From: Bugula neritina
Lineage: Eukaryota > Bryozoa > Gymnolaemata > Cheilostomatida > Bugulidae
DNA length: 64,000 bases
Assembly (NCBI GenBank): GCA_964035545.1
Contig: OZ037766.1
Coordinates: 14,869,222 to 14,933,221 of the forward strand
Direction of reading: 5' to 3'
Under the pieces are notes generated by a model. The model was not told where the DNA came from. It saw only the letters and a program-made list of their open reading frames with translations, and did not search any database. Shown here in pieces: positions 52,274-64,000 of the stretch. Numbering within the stretch: the first letter of the stretch is position 1; every line of letters starts with the position of its first letter. Position numbers and translations under genes: made by a program.

Positions 52274-54056
52274 TCATAGCATGCCTTTTTGCAGCCCAAA
52301 ACTCTGGTACTTGTTTACGCGTTGCACAAACCAAGGCTCTGGTGTTGCCAGATCTATGCAAGTCTGATTTTTAAGACCTTTTTTACTGAGTTCATATCCA
52401 AATACAAAGTTGCCAAACCCTTTAAATCTCCTATCTCTCACATACTCATTAGGCGTTGTGCTTTTTATACAAAATTCCATCCATCTTTGCTTAACAGCCT
52501 GAAAATCTGACTTTTCTCTAATGAAATATGTTTTATTTGCCTCTATGGTTGCTTCCAGTTTGCGTTTAAAATGGTAATATAACCTTGCATCTGCAATTGA
52601 CTTTTTATAAAGGAAAGTTTTACTTTCTTCATAATCAGACATATCTACACCCTTCATAGCTACTTCTTCAAATGAACCATTGGTAATTTTTCTGAAGTTA
52701 ACAGCAAATGAGAGAATGTCATCATTACTCCAGCCTAGCATGTCTCTCAGTATGATCAGAGACTCATCAAAGTATTCTACTATCATCACCAGATGAAACC
52801 TTCTGTCCAACATTTCTATATACTCATCAATAGCTTTTAAAGATGTCGAATGCTTTTTTATAGGAAATCCCAAGTCAAACATCATTGGATTGTATGCATT
52901 AACATTACATATGACTGTCTGGTGTGGAAAACCAGCAATAATTTCTTTCAATGTCTTCCTATAACAGCGGTTCCAGTTTTCATAACTATAAAAAGACCGC
53001 ATCATTGAAAGTGGTTCTCTGACAATAGTTAAATAGAATGTATCTTTTTTCATTACTTTTGCAATCTTTTCTGAGAAGACTGAGTGAAAACACAGTATAT
53101 CAGCTTTTTCTTCTTTGATTGGTCGCATGTGCTTGCTGGGGTCAAAAGGATGTGGCCAGCCGGCCATATTATATGTATCTTTTGGTAGCACAAAAGTAAG
53201 GTTATTTCTTATCCCGTATCTCATTAGAATGTTCTGTATGGTGGAACTGGCACATTTGTGTGTTTTTATAAATGCTACGTGTTTTAATGGAGTTTTTCTT
53301 CTCGTGAAATTATAATATGGTGCGACAGGTATGTTTCTCTGAAGAGGAAGTTTGAAAATTACAGCAGAAGCTGTATCATTTTTTTTAGTTTCTTCATTCC
53401 ATTTGCCACCAGATTTGATTTCTAAGTTAGACTGCATACCACCATGTAGAAGATAGTTTACTTTGCAGTCAATAATTATACCTAAAATGTTTACAGCCTG
53501 ACATGATTATCACATTCTATAACAAATTTATGTAATTTTATGTTGTTTAAAAGTTTACTAGACAAATACTTATTTTGAAATTATGATTATAAAAAGTTGA
53601 CAGGATGTTAAAACTTGCATTTCACACTTTAAATCATAATTTATTCTTCCTATTACGTAAATATTATGGAGTGTTTAACAACTTTAACCACCATTGGATA
53701 TTTGAATCTATTTAAAACCAAAATTGAACACTATGCTTCTAATAAACCTTTTTTATCATTCATCAAACAATTTGCTCGAAGTAATACTTTAAAAACCCTT
53801 AATAAATCATAATAAAAATGATTATAATAACCCCTAGATTTAGTTGAAAACTTGGTGATTTAATAACAAACACAAACTATCGATTCTCCATTCAACTTGT
53901 TTAGATGACAAACTTACCTTTTTCTCCTTCAGTTCTGTTGCTATAAACAGCATTTTTTATATAATATAGCATAAAAATCAGAGCAGCCATTGTTATTAAA
54001 TAGTAAATGGCTGTTATTTTCCATAGCTTGCTTAACCAGGCTACATGAAATGGCAT
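52274..54056 (-). CDS. galactose-3-O-sulfotransferase family, paralogue 2
   Basis: Exon 1 is 53918-54056 and exon 2 is 52274-53481; the 436-bp intron is phase 1 and the product is 448 residues. It keeps the same plan as paralogue 1: an N-terminal membrane span (LITMAALIFMLYYI), a variable stem, then FIKTHKCASST and TIVREPLSMMRSFY. Most of the catalytic domain is very similar to the other two, while the stem (CKVNYLLHGG onward) and the region after NWNRCYRKTLKEII differ more. The frame is intact and no active-site loss is seen. It sits head to tail between paralogues 1 and 3. Confidence 0.9.
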
Positions 54057-54179
54057 GGTAAAAATATAAGCATCTATATTGATCAGCTACTAAACTGATG
54101 TACCAAGCAGCACTGTTAGTTGAAAGCATAACAAAAAGTGCTCTTCAAATAGTGAATATTGAAATGGTTTAAAGATTTG

Positions 54180-54610
54180 AATTTGTAAGTGATCGATTGT
54201 CCCCCTTGCTATGCAGAGGGAGCACAACTATAATTTAAAGAAGTTTAGTTCTAGTATACAAAGTTCAGTGTTATAGGTGTGGCCTGTATCATAATAAGTA
54301 CAGTATGTGTGAAATAAATTGGGCCTGTGTGCATACAAAGATAGAAAATAGTGTGCATGTGAACGATAGAATAGCGTGCTGTATATATAGGGAGAATCAT
54401 TGTAAACAAATGGATAAATTAAGAATGTGTTAGGGTGTGCTCAGCCCAGGATCCTAGACCCTAACCCCAGGTAGTGATGATGAAGATGGTAGTGATGCCG
54501 TGCTTCTGGTATCACCAGAGTGATATACATAATTATGCTCTTTAACCTTTTGTGGCCACTTGACCAATCTAATGGGCTAATACTTTTTGACCTTTTAGCT
54601 TTATTTATTT
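54180..54610 (+). repeat. repeat module R, copy C (uninterrupted right half)
   Basis: It closely matches 50345-50680 joined directly to 51330-51370 and 52060 onward, giving the empty-site allele for both insertions of copy B. The left part of the module is missing. Confidence 0.85.
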
Positions 54611-55184
54611 TTGATGAATATTTATGTGTTTTTGCTGGTAGTGTGAATGTTGTTTCCTTTGTGTTATACTGAGATTTTGGGTTATGCTGATTCTTTCAAA
54701 ATGTAACTAATTGCAATGGAGTTTTTTGTTGTTGTATTATTTGTATTTTTGTATTGTTTTGTTGTTGTTGTATTATCACTTAAGTATCTTTACTGTACTA
54801 CAGCTTTCATTGGTAGACAAGATAGAATAAGGGATAGATAAAGGATACATAAAGTATAAAAAATAAATTCAATCATATGCACCCTGTCAACTGTGAGAAG
54901 CAAAAACAATTTCATGTTAATGCTCATCTAGTACACATAGCCTCCAAGGATTCCAATGACTCAATAGCCAATAGGTTTAATAGTCATAGAGGTAAGAGAA
55001 TTATGGCTATTATGTCAATTATTGCATGATGTTTGCTTTTGATATCCACAAAGCAATTATATACTTTAATACAAAAAAATATATGAAGTATATAAGTTAT
55101 GAGCAAATGTTTGATAGAAAATAACTTCAATGAAGTCAACCATTAGAAACACAATGTAGCAACAGACAATAAAATACAACATTA
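54611..55184. other. 3' flank of sulfotransferase gene 3
   Basis: A low-complexity T/G-rich stretch (ttgttgttgtatta) near 54.72-54.78 kb, followed by sequence similar to the 3' flank of gene 1. No gene seen. Confidence 0.4.
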
Positions 55185-57027
55185 TCATAGCAAGCCTCTT
55201 TGCACCCCAAAACTTTGGTACTCGTTCACTCGTTTCACAAACCAAGGCTCTGGTGTTGCCAAATCTATGCAAGTTTGATTTTGAAGACCGTTTCTACTGA
55301 GCACATATCCATACACAAAGTTGCCAAACCCTTTAAATCTCCTATCTCTCACAGACTTATTAGGTATTGTGCTTTTTATACAAAATTCCATCCATCTCTG
55401 CTTAACAGCCTGAAAACTTAATTTTTCTTTAGTAAAATATGTTCTATTTGCTTCTATGGTTGCCTCCAGTTTGCTTTTAAAATGGTAATATAACTTTGCA
55501 TCAGCTAATGACTTTTCATAAAGGAACGCTTTACTTTCTTTATTATCAGGCATATCTACACCTTCCATAGCTATTTCGTCATACGAACTATTGTTTTTTT
55601 TTCTGAAGTTAACAGCAAATGAGAGAATGTCATCATTACTCCAGCCCAGCATGTCTCTCAGTATGATCAGAGACTCATCAAAGTATTCTACTACCATCAC
55701 CAGATTAAACCTTTTGTCCAACATTTCTATATATTCATCAATAGCTTTTAAAAATGAAAAACGTCTATTTACAAGAAATCCCAAATCAGACATCATTGGA
55801 TTGTATGCATTAATGCCACATATAACTTTTCGGTACGGGAAACCAGATATAATCTCTTTCAGTGTTTTCTTAGAACAGCCTTTCCAGTTTTGATAGGTAT
55901 AAAAAGACCGCATCATCGAAAGGGGTTCTCTGACAATAGTTAAGTAGAATGTATCTTTTTTCATTACTTTTCCAATCTTTTCTGAGAAGACTGAATGAAA
56001 ACACAATATATCAGCTTTTTCTTCTTTGATTGGTCGCATGTGCTTGCTAGGATCAAATGGGTGTGGCCAGCCGGCCATATTAGATAAATCTTTTGGTAGC
56101 ACAAAAGTGAGGTTATTTCTTATCCCGTACCTCATCAGAATGTTCTGTATAGTGGAGCTGGCACATTTGTGTGTTTTTATGAATGCTATGTGCTTTAATG
56201 GAGTCTTTCTTCTTGTGAAATTATAATATGATGTGGTAAGCTCATCTCTCTGGGGGTCAAGCCAAAAATAGCGGTCTGAAAAATAATATAAACTTGTACA
56301 ACTTTTATTTTTGACACGATAATCACATTTTATAACAAACTACTGCACATCAATGTTATATTGATAAAAAGTTTACTAGAAATATATTTATTTTAAAATA
56401 ATGCTTACAATAAAAGGGTTGATGAGGTATTAAAAATAATATTTTACACTTAAAATTAAACACACTATAATAGTTTAAACTGACATCGAAAATTATACTT
56501 CCAATAAACTTTTTCTTTATCAAACTCATGCAAATTTATAATAGCCATCTCTGTGAGAAACCCTTGTTGGAAGGGGTTTTCATTAGAACAGGCTAAGGAC
56601 TTGTTCAAATGAGGCACAGGAACAATTATGACTGGATGCTCTTCCTAACATCGCCAATGGCCTTTGTCGGGGTTCGAACCCATGACTTTGTGTTCACTAA
56701 GCAAACACTCTAACCCCTAGACCGCCGGCTGCTCCCTGTTTTCTTTATCAAACAATATGCTTAAGGTAATACTTTAAAAATACTTGAGAAATTATAATAA
56801 AAGGATTAAAACCCCTAGACTGTACTGAAGACTTGCTGATTTGATAACAAACACAAATCACCAGTCCTGATGCAACATGTTTAGATGACAAACTTACCTT
56901 TAGTTCTGACTGTATTGAAATAAATTGTATTTTTCATATAATATAACATAAGAATCAGAGCAGCTACTGCTGTTGAAATGGCTGCTCTTTTATTTAGCTT
57001 ACCAAACCAGGCTAGATAAAATGGCAT
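55185..57027 (-). CDS. galactose-3-O-sulfotransferase family, paralogue 3 (short stem)
   Basis: Exon 1 is 56898-57027 and exon 2 is 55185-56275; the intron is 622 bp, phase 1, and the product is 406 residues. Exon 1 encodes a type II anchor (ISTAVAALILMLYYM) close to paralogue 1. Exon 2 uses a different acceptor (ATTTTTCAG) and starts with about 13 unrelated residues (RYFWLDPQRDEL) before SYYNFTRRKTPLKH. About 40 residues of stem found in the other two are absent and the matching DNA seems deleted. PAPS-binding motifs FIKTHKCASST and TIVREPLSMMRSFY are intact. The enlarged intron contains a SINE (about 56545-56740). Confidence 0.88.
56545..56740 (-). repeat. tRNA-derived SINE, best-preserved copy
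   Basis: On the minus strand the head has an A box in TAGGGGTTAGAGTG (within 56703-56721) and a perfect B box GGTTCGAACC (56671-56680). A core with the 'cttcctaacatcgccaatgg' block and an 'aaggacttgtt' block follows. It lies in the intron of sulfotransferase 3. Two decayed relatives are at 4.6 and 36.3 kb. Confidence 0.8.
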
Positions 57028-57532
57028 AGTAAAAATATAAACACCTAGTAGTTACTAAACTAATGTAACTGGCAACACTGTAAGTTGAACATAAAATGTT
57101 TGATCAATAAGGAATGCAGACTGAAAAACAGAAGCAAATGAAAGTTGAACAATAGCTATTGAATGCATAACAAAAAGTGCTTTAGTAGCTGCTCAAACAT
57201 AGAGTCTTGATTGACTACGTTTTGAATATTGAGAATTTTTAACTTTGTTTAAAAAAGTACATTTGAAGTCCTATAACATAGTTTATACAACTGTATTGGT
57301 AGTAAAATTTCACATTGATACTTATTTAGATGTTTCACGCTCAGAAAGAATAATAATTCTATTAAAATAAAAGCTGACAGGCTTTTAGCTGCATGCAAAA
57401 CTATAGATTATCACTGAAACAAGGACCGCATCAACATCCTTTCACTATTACTCCACCTGAAGTCAACAAGGCTATCCAAATTTAAAAGTAGGTATTATGC
57501 ATTCCACAGTAATCTACACTGATCTATGTGAG
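57028..57532. other. upstream region of sulfotransferase gene 3
   Basis: The first ~270 bp are homologous to the upstream region of gene 1. The remainder has no recognised feature. Confidence 0.5.
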
Positions 57533-57670
57533 AATTGTTTTATAAGCAGCTCCGAGTTAGGGGTGACTAAGTACAGTAGTAGGGTTTCTCAAGTTTGGAG
57601 TTTTCCAAACTTGAGAACCCAAGCTACTGTACTCAATCACCCCTAACTCGGAGCTGCTTATAGAACAATT
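57533..57670. repeat. 138-bp foldback (inverted repeat with almost no loop)
   Basis: Arms of about 65 bases run outward from a centre near 57600: aattgtt...ataagcagctccgagttaggg on the left and its inverse on the right, with few mismatches. The 'cagctc...agtt.ggggtg' segment is shared with palindrome 2 at 38.6 kb, so they belong to one foldback family. Confidence 0.92.
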
Positions 57671-57850
57671 TGGCTGAGAAAAGGGAGACTTTTTTTAGCT
57701 TCTACTGATTAACAATAATATCAAGCAAACATAGCAATAACATTTTGTTATATAACTTAAATAAAAGTATTACAAAATTATTCCCGTTAGGCATTAGTTC
57801 ATTGAAAACACAACTCCAAATATATTAAGATTTTTGTCTACCAAAATTCG

Positions 57851-58915
57851 TGTAGGGGTAAGGGGGGGGGGGGAGGGGGCACAACGGTTATAGGGGTACA
57901 AAAAGCCGGTCAAATTGTGAGAGAACTTACTGACTTAGAGTTGTGATTTTTCTAATAAAAAGGTAATGACATAATTATTCAGCTATTGTAGTTTTAACGC
58001 TTGCGGAGCATACATGTTGAAAAGGCGAGTTAAAAACTGTTTTTACCTACTTCTCGTAATTTTTTTAAGATGTCAATAAAGCTTTATAACTTTTTACACT
58101 AAAAGGTAACAAGCCTAGTTTTTACTGATATTGCTGCCATTGCCCGTCTCTACATTGCTTAACTAGTATAATAGCAAATTCTAAAACACATTTTCTTTAG
58201 GCCGCATAAATTTTCAACTTGGCCACAATGGGCCACCTGACCATTGCACCCTGATCACTGTTATTAGTTTGTTTGTCTAAAAATTAGTTGAAATGGTAAT
58301 AAAATCTATAGATATAGCCCTTTCTACCCTTCTTTTTGTAAAATATCAAAGACATCATGGTAAGACTACCAAACTACAAGGTTAAGCTGCCCACATATGC
58401 ATCTGGTGAGGCTATGGCATTGTCATTTTATACAAAATACAAAACACTCTGCTGTTGCTACTATAATGGATAGTCATGATATTCATTATACATTATATCA
58501 TATATGAGTGATGTGCGTTTGATTTTGTCTCCTCCTATTATCTGTAGAGGCACAAACTGTACTACTAAAACATTATTTTTGCTGTAGATCTGAAAGAGTA
58601 TTTTTATTTACTTGCGTATAATAAATAAATACAGATTAGAGGCAACCAAATAAGCAAAGTTTCAATATATTTGTTGTGTCCCACCCAGTGGGACCAGTAC
58701 CGGGCAAAATGGGTCGTTTTTTTCGTCATGAAAATTTCATTATTTTGAAGGTTGTGAAAGAAATAGAAACAACAAACCGATACCTGTAATAGACAACTGG
58801 TGTAGCATTTAGACTAGAGACTATTGAACTAGTAACTTAAAAAACAGACCAATGATCGCAAAAAAATTTAAAATCTGGCCCGTTGTGCCCCCTCCTCCCA
58901 CCCATTACCCTTACA
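57851..58915. mobile_element. 1.07-kb element with G-rich terminal inverted repeats
   Basis: The left end tgtaggggtaagg...gagggggcacaacgg (57851-57887) is the inverse of the right end ccgttgtgccccctcctccc...acccttaca (58880-58915), about 36 bp with a few mismatches and one G-run length difference. No transposase ORF is present and no clear target duplication was seen. Non-autonomous DNA transposon is the best reading; superfamily unknown. Confidence 0.65.
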
Positions 58916-60291
<1,376 letters not shown>

Positions 60292-60677
60292 ACTTGCCAC
60301 AGTTTCTACCTTTATAATATGCTATGAACAATTTAGCTCATTTATGTTTACAATCACTTTATTCAGGTCCTGGTGTGTTGCTAATATTTGTTACTACTTG
60401 TCTATCATGTGTACCATTTAGTAGTAGTTATTATTATGCATTGCAATGTATAGAGTCACTATATTAGTGTTTCATAAAAATAATGTGTGGTGATATACTA
60501 TTAGTTTTTGGCATAACATGTACAACTGTCCTATCTCAGTTAGTCAGTTATAAGCATTGGGAACCCATTTAATAAAAGACTGTGACTGCAGGCAAGCTGG
60601 TTCGTGGTAAGTGCAGTAATGGAGTAATTGAGAAAAGCCTGTGTTCTAGATTAGGAATGTAGCATAAGAAGTTATGT

Positions 60678-60687
60678 TCTCGCGAGA
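60678..60687. promoter_or_regulatory. TCTCGCGAGA palindrome, possible promoter motif
   Basis: TCTCGCGAGA is a known motif of many animal housekeeping promoters. Here it lies about 70 bp after the candidate first-exon donor and 760 bp before the first ATG. A 10-bp match with two CpGs in AT-rich DNA is notable but could be chance. Confidence 0.3.
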
Positions 60688-61064
60688 ATTTCAACTCGCA
60701 CCCCAAACCAAAATTTAATAATAAAATTAAAGGACTTAGGCTCTCTCAATATCTCCACTACTGCTCCTAAATAGCTGATTCATTACAATACTAGCCCTAG
60801 TCTCAGATCCTTCACTTTATATATGGTCTCAGTCTAACTCCGATTTGCTAAAACCACTGGAAATTAATTACTTTGCTATTGGTGCATTTTTATAGTATCA
60901 TGCTTAATGAAACAGCAACAGCAAAAGTAACAAATAATTTTATTTGAAATGAGTCTATATTGCAAATTATTATTATCATCTCTTGCAAAATATACTTTTG
61001 GGATGGTTTGAAATTGTTGATCTTAGAATATAGCTTTATAACCGGAATAAAAAAATGATAACCA

Positions 61065-61145
61065 CAATATTCTTTTTATTTGATTACTTTGTATTGTTTA
61101 TGTTTAATTAGGCCCACTTTATTCTGCAAATAGTTAAAAATATTA
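61065..61145 (+). repeat. fragment of repeat module R (copy D)
   Basis: It matches the left block of the module: 'ttctttttatttga', 'ttgtattgttt', 'cccacttta...tgcaaatagtt'. Similar sequence extends left to about 60.94 kb. Confidence 0.5.
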
Positions 61146-61448
61146 AGCAAAAATATTGTATTATAACAATAAGAATATTTATTAGTTTTGACTCTACAGT
61201 TGCACAGTTTTGATGTAATACTAAGCTCTTGCTTAGAAAATATTTTTTTATAGTTTGCTTGTAAGATAGAAAGAATACTATGCGTGCAGTTATAGCTGAT
61301 ATTTTGTTGAATATTTTGCAAAGGTTGCTTTTGTATATATACATACATGCATAATATGTGTGCGTGTGTGCTTGTGTGTGTGTGTGTGTGCGGGTGTATA
61401 AGAATGTCAAACAGTATTAATAGACCAACATACTTATGCCATCTACAG

Positions 61449-63575
61449 ATGGGCCCAGCTGCCCCACCGCTAGACCAAGGTAGCTCTGCGTTACTCTGGG
61501 CTCTGTGGCATGATGTTGATCCATCAGAATTATTCTTGGAGTCGAAGGAAACAGACAGAGCCACCACAAGCATGTCTTTGCAGTCATATGAGTCACCATA
61601 CAAATACACGCCTAGCTTTGCTTTCCCGAGTCGAAGGTCTCATTATGCTGAAGTAACGAGAGTCAGAGCCAAACAGAATGCTGCCAGAACTAAATACTGT
61701 TCGACAGCGCCATCTATACAACCAATAGTAGAAGAGGAAGAAATAGTGGTTAAAGCTAAACCTTCTATTTGTGAGTAAATATGTTACAAATGCTTAGTTT
61801 TCACATACATTTGCTTTAAAAAGTACATATTGTATAAGCCAAGTTAATACAAGTTGCATGATCATAAAATTATTACATGTCTACTGTAGGTTGAAAGTCA
61901 CTAAGTTTATTAAGCAAAGATCGAGCTATTAGCAATTTGGTTTTCTTACTGTTCCATTAAGTTGATATACCAGTTATTTTCTTTTCATAAAAATTACTTA
62001 AAATGTCCATGACCATTTTTGTGGTCCATAAAACATTAAGTAAGTATAAAAATAGTAAATGTTTAATTAATCCAAATAATTATTATAATAGTTGAAAACT
62101 CTGCATTTCGAGAGTTTGGAGTTGTCTCTACAATAGTTGTTGGGTATTCATAATAATAATAATAATATTATGCAGATTTCTGGAAAAAGTTGATCGCTAT
62201 TACTATCTCTGGCAGTGCTAGGATTGAAAGTACTGCGAATTATTTTTATTGCAATTACTTTCAATAAAATTTACAATTGGTTTAATAATGTAATTTGAAA
62301 CTTGACATAAAACCCTTGTTATAATAGCTTCATGCAACAAAAATATGTATAGTATTTTGGTGAAGCAAAATAATATTTTTTTATAATAAGCTGCTCATAA
62401 ATTTGTTTTGCTTTACATGTATATATTTTTAAAGATATTTTTTTATCAAAATGTAATACTGAATAAGTTGCTGTTTGAATTGTCTATCAAACCAGTAGAC
62501 ATCAACTATTAAATCAATTTGCTGTCAGTTATTTATGATGAAAAACTATTGTATTTTCATCATGACCTTCTCTCAACATTTATATGTCACTACATTGTGT
62601 TTGCCTGTTTAATCAGTAAACAATGTATTGATTTTTTGCTGATATTCAACCAATTAATTCGCTTGAGGTAATTATTTATCTATAAGTCTTTGAAAAAAAG
62701 AGACAGTAGCCAACGACATGACCTTTTACAGATGCCACTTTTTAACAGTTATAAGGCCGGTACAAAGTAAGCATAGCACAGTTTATCAAACAGAAAATTA
62801 AAATTTATAAGAACGTAATTGCTGTTATAATAGTTGCTAATATCTATCAATTGAATTGTCAATTTACATAATGTAGTACTAATGAACAAATATAATAATA
62901 ATAAATATATGTTCTTATAATCATTGATGCACGTAATTTATATTTGTAGTATGTGAGTTTTCTCCCCTTGAAAAACAGAACTCCAACACATTTCTAACAG
63001 AGATGCCAGAGTTTTACAGTATAGACCCGGAGATGGACAATGTTACAAAAATTTGCATGCCAGCATTTTTACCAACAATTCAGGCAAAAACTCAAACTAA
63101 AGATGCAACTGAAAAGCAGACTTCAATAGTTAAAAAATACTTACGGAAAATTGACCTCACCAGAAACACAACACCGACAACACCATATGCAACACAGTCA
63201 CTCCCACTAGAACTAAATGACAATAGGATGGATCACTTGTTTGAGCTAGAAAAATCTGTTCTTCTACATGAGCCAGTTAGAGCCAAGACACAAAAGTCTC
63301 AGAAACGTAAACCTACCAAGTATAGGAGTAGACATAAACCCACAGGAAACAAGAATAAGCTCATTGGGCGAGTTTATTTGGGAGTAGAAAGAGAGCCATC
63401 TTCCACTGGTTATTCACAGAAACCTAACAACTCCACCAGTTCCACTAGAATGTCATACCATTCGATGACAACCCCTCAGGAAGAGCTCATTACTAATTTC
63501 TCAAGAATTAGCATGAGACATGTGCAAGCTACGATAAATAACAAACGGTTAGCACTGTTACCTAGTATAACATGA
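61449..63575 (+). CDS. unrecognised basic Ser/Thr-rich protein, 315 aa, two coding exons
   Basis: Exon 61449-61770 (donor GTGAGT) joins exon 62950-63575 (acceptor TTGTAG) in phase 1. The ATG lies immediately after an acceptor, fitting an untranslated upstream exon; the frame is open further left through a short GT tract but without protein-like content. The N-terminal part has LLWALWHDVDPSELFLESKE and an aromatic/basic patch YKYTPSFAFPSRRSHYAEV. The middle is acidic (VEEEEIVVKAK). The C-terminal half is Lys/Arg/Thr-rich (QKSQKRKPTKYRSRHKP) and ends near EELITNFSRISMRHVQ. There is no signal peptide, membrane span or catalytic motif, and I do not know the family. AATAAA at 63782-63787 is a plausible poly(A) signal. 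Confidence 0.7.
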
Positions 63576-64000
63576 ATGCTAAAGTGACAACGGCTGCATA
63601 TAACTAAAGTTTATCAATAAGTTTCTTGTCAATTTGCTCAATGTTTAGAACTGTTTTATCTTTTATTTTATTGCAATTAAATACTCAAACATGTAGTTGC
63701 TATATCTTCTTATATCATAGAAGATATAATGATTTATAATGTATAAACAATTATAACTTTGCCAATGTTTGCCAGATTTTAAATAAATTGACTGTATAAC
63801 TAATGTATTCCAAACTAATTTCTTTTAACATTTTTTTCATTAGATTTATTTTGAAAAGTTAGATGCCTAACATAATTAGTGAAGTGGTCAGTTTGTGCCT
63901 TTTGCATGCAAGCATAATTGTTATTTTATACATACTTATTATTACGTCAGCATCATTATACTGTATAGTGATGCTATTTTTGTGGTTAGCAAGCAAATAT
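63576..64000 (+). other. 3' UTR and downstream sequence of the last gene
   Basis: AT-rich; contains the AATAAA at 63782-63787. No further gene before the window ends. Confidence 0.5.

Noticed and set aside
61076-61609. 177-codon minus-strand ORF
   Set aside because: It is antisense to the first coding exon of the plus-strand gene and otherwise runs through CA repeat and AT-rich sequence.

Overview
The window is nuclear DNA of an animal, almost certainly an invertebrate. It is AT-rich, genes are split into many short GT-AG exons with matching phases, and the recognisable proteins are metazoan: an RRP5/PDCD11 ribosome-biogenesis factor, a secreted two-Ig-domain protein, and galactose-3-O-sulfotransferases. 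tRNA-derived SINEs, a Ty3/gypsy LTR element, MITE-like elements and very long CA/GT microsatellites fill the rest. Phylum cannot be fixed from the sequence; a lophotrochozoan is a guess only.

Layout. About 0.6-23.2 kb (+): the 3' 23 coding exons of RRP5/PDCD11 (S1 domains, then a linker with a 44-residue duplication, then HAT repeats). 23.9-25.4 kb (-): a five-exon gene for a secreted protein with two Ig domains, convergent with RRP5. 25.9-29.1 kb (-): a phase-consistent model for a 122-residue helical protein built from exons of 26 to 99 bases plus a stop exon. 30.4-31.7 kb (-): the possible 3' end of another micro-exon gene. 31.7-37.7 kb holds nothing I can defend except a degenerate SINE. 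37.7-39.6 kb is a compound repeat (module R) with large hairpins.

39.8-47.5 kb (-) is a near-complete Ty3/gypsy retrotransposon with two LTRs, a tRNA-Leu primer site, gag, a textbook -1 frameshift signal, pol, and an extra ORF after pol that encodes tandem zinc fingers behind a candidate splice acceptor. The LTRs are almost identical, yet pol carries a stop codon and two damaged active or metal sites, and one LTR has lost 138 bases.

47.9-57.0 kb (-) is a tandem array of three intact two-exon galactose-3-O-sulfotransferase genes (Golgi type II membrane enzymes). Copies of module R lie between them. The copy between genes 1 and 2 has been hit twice, by a solo LTR of the same gypsy family (4-bp target duplication) and by a Harbinger-like MITE (TAA duplication). 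The copy between genes 2 and 3 still shows both empty sites, which fixes the insertion boundaries. 57.5-58.9 kb has a 138-bp foldback and a 1.07-kb element with G-rich inverted ends. 61.4-63.6 kb (+) is a two-exon gene for an unrecognised basic, Ser/Thr-rich protein, probably with an untranslated first exon.

There is no operon logic here. The functional links are the sulfotransferase array, which is a local gene family expanding amid transposons, and the internal organisation of the retroelement.
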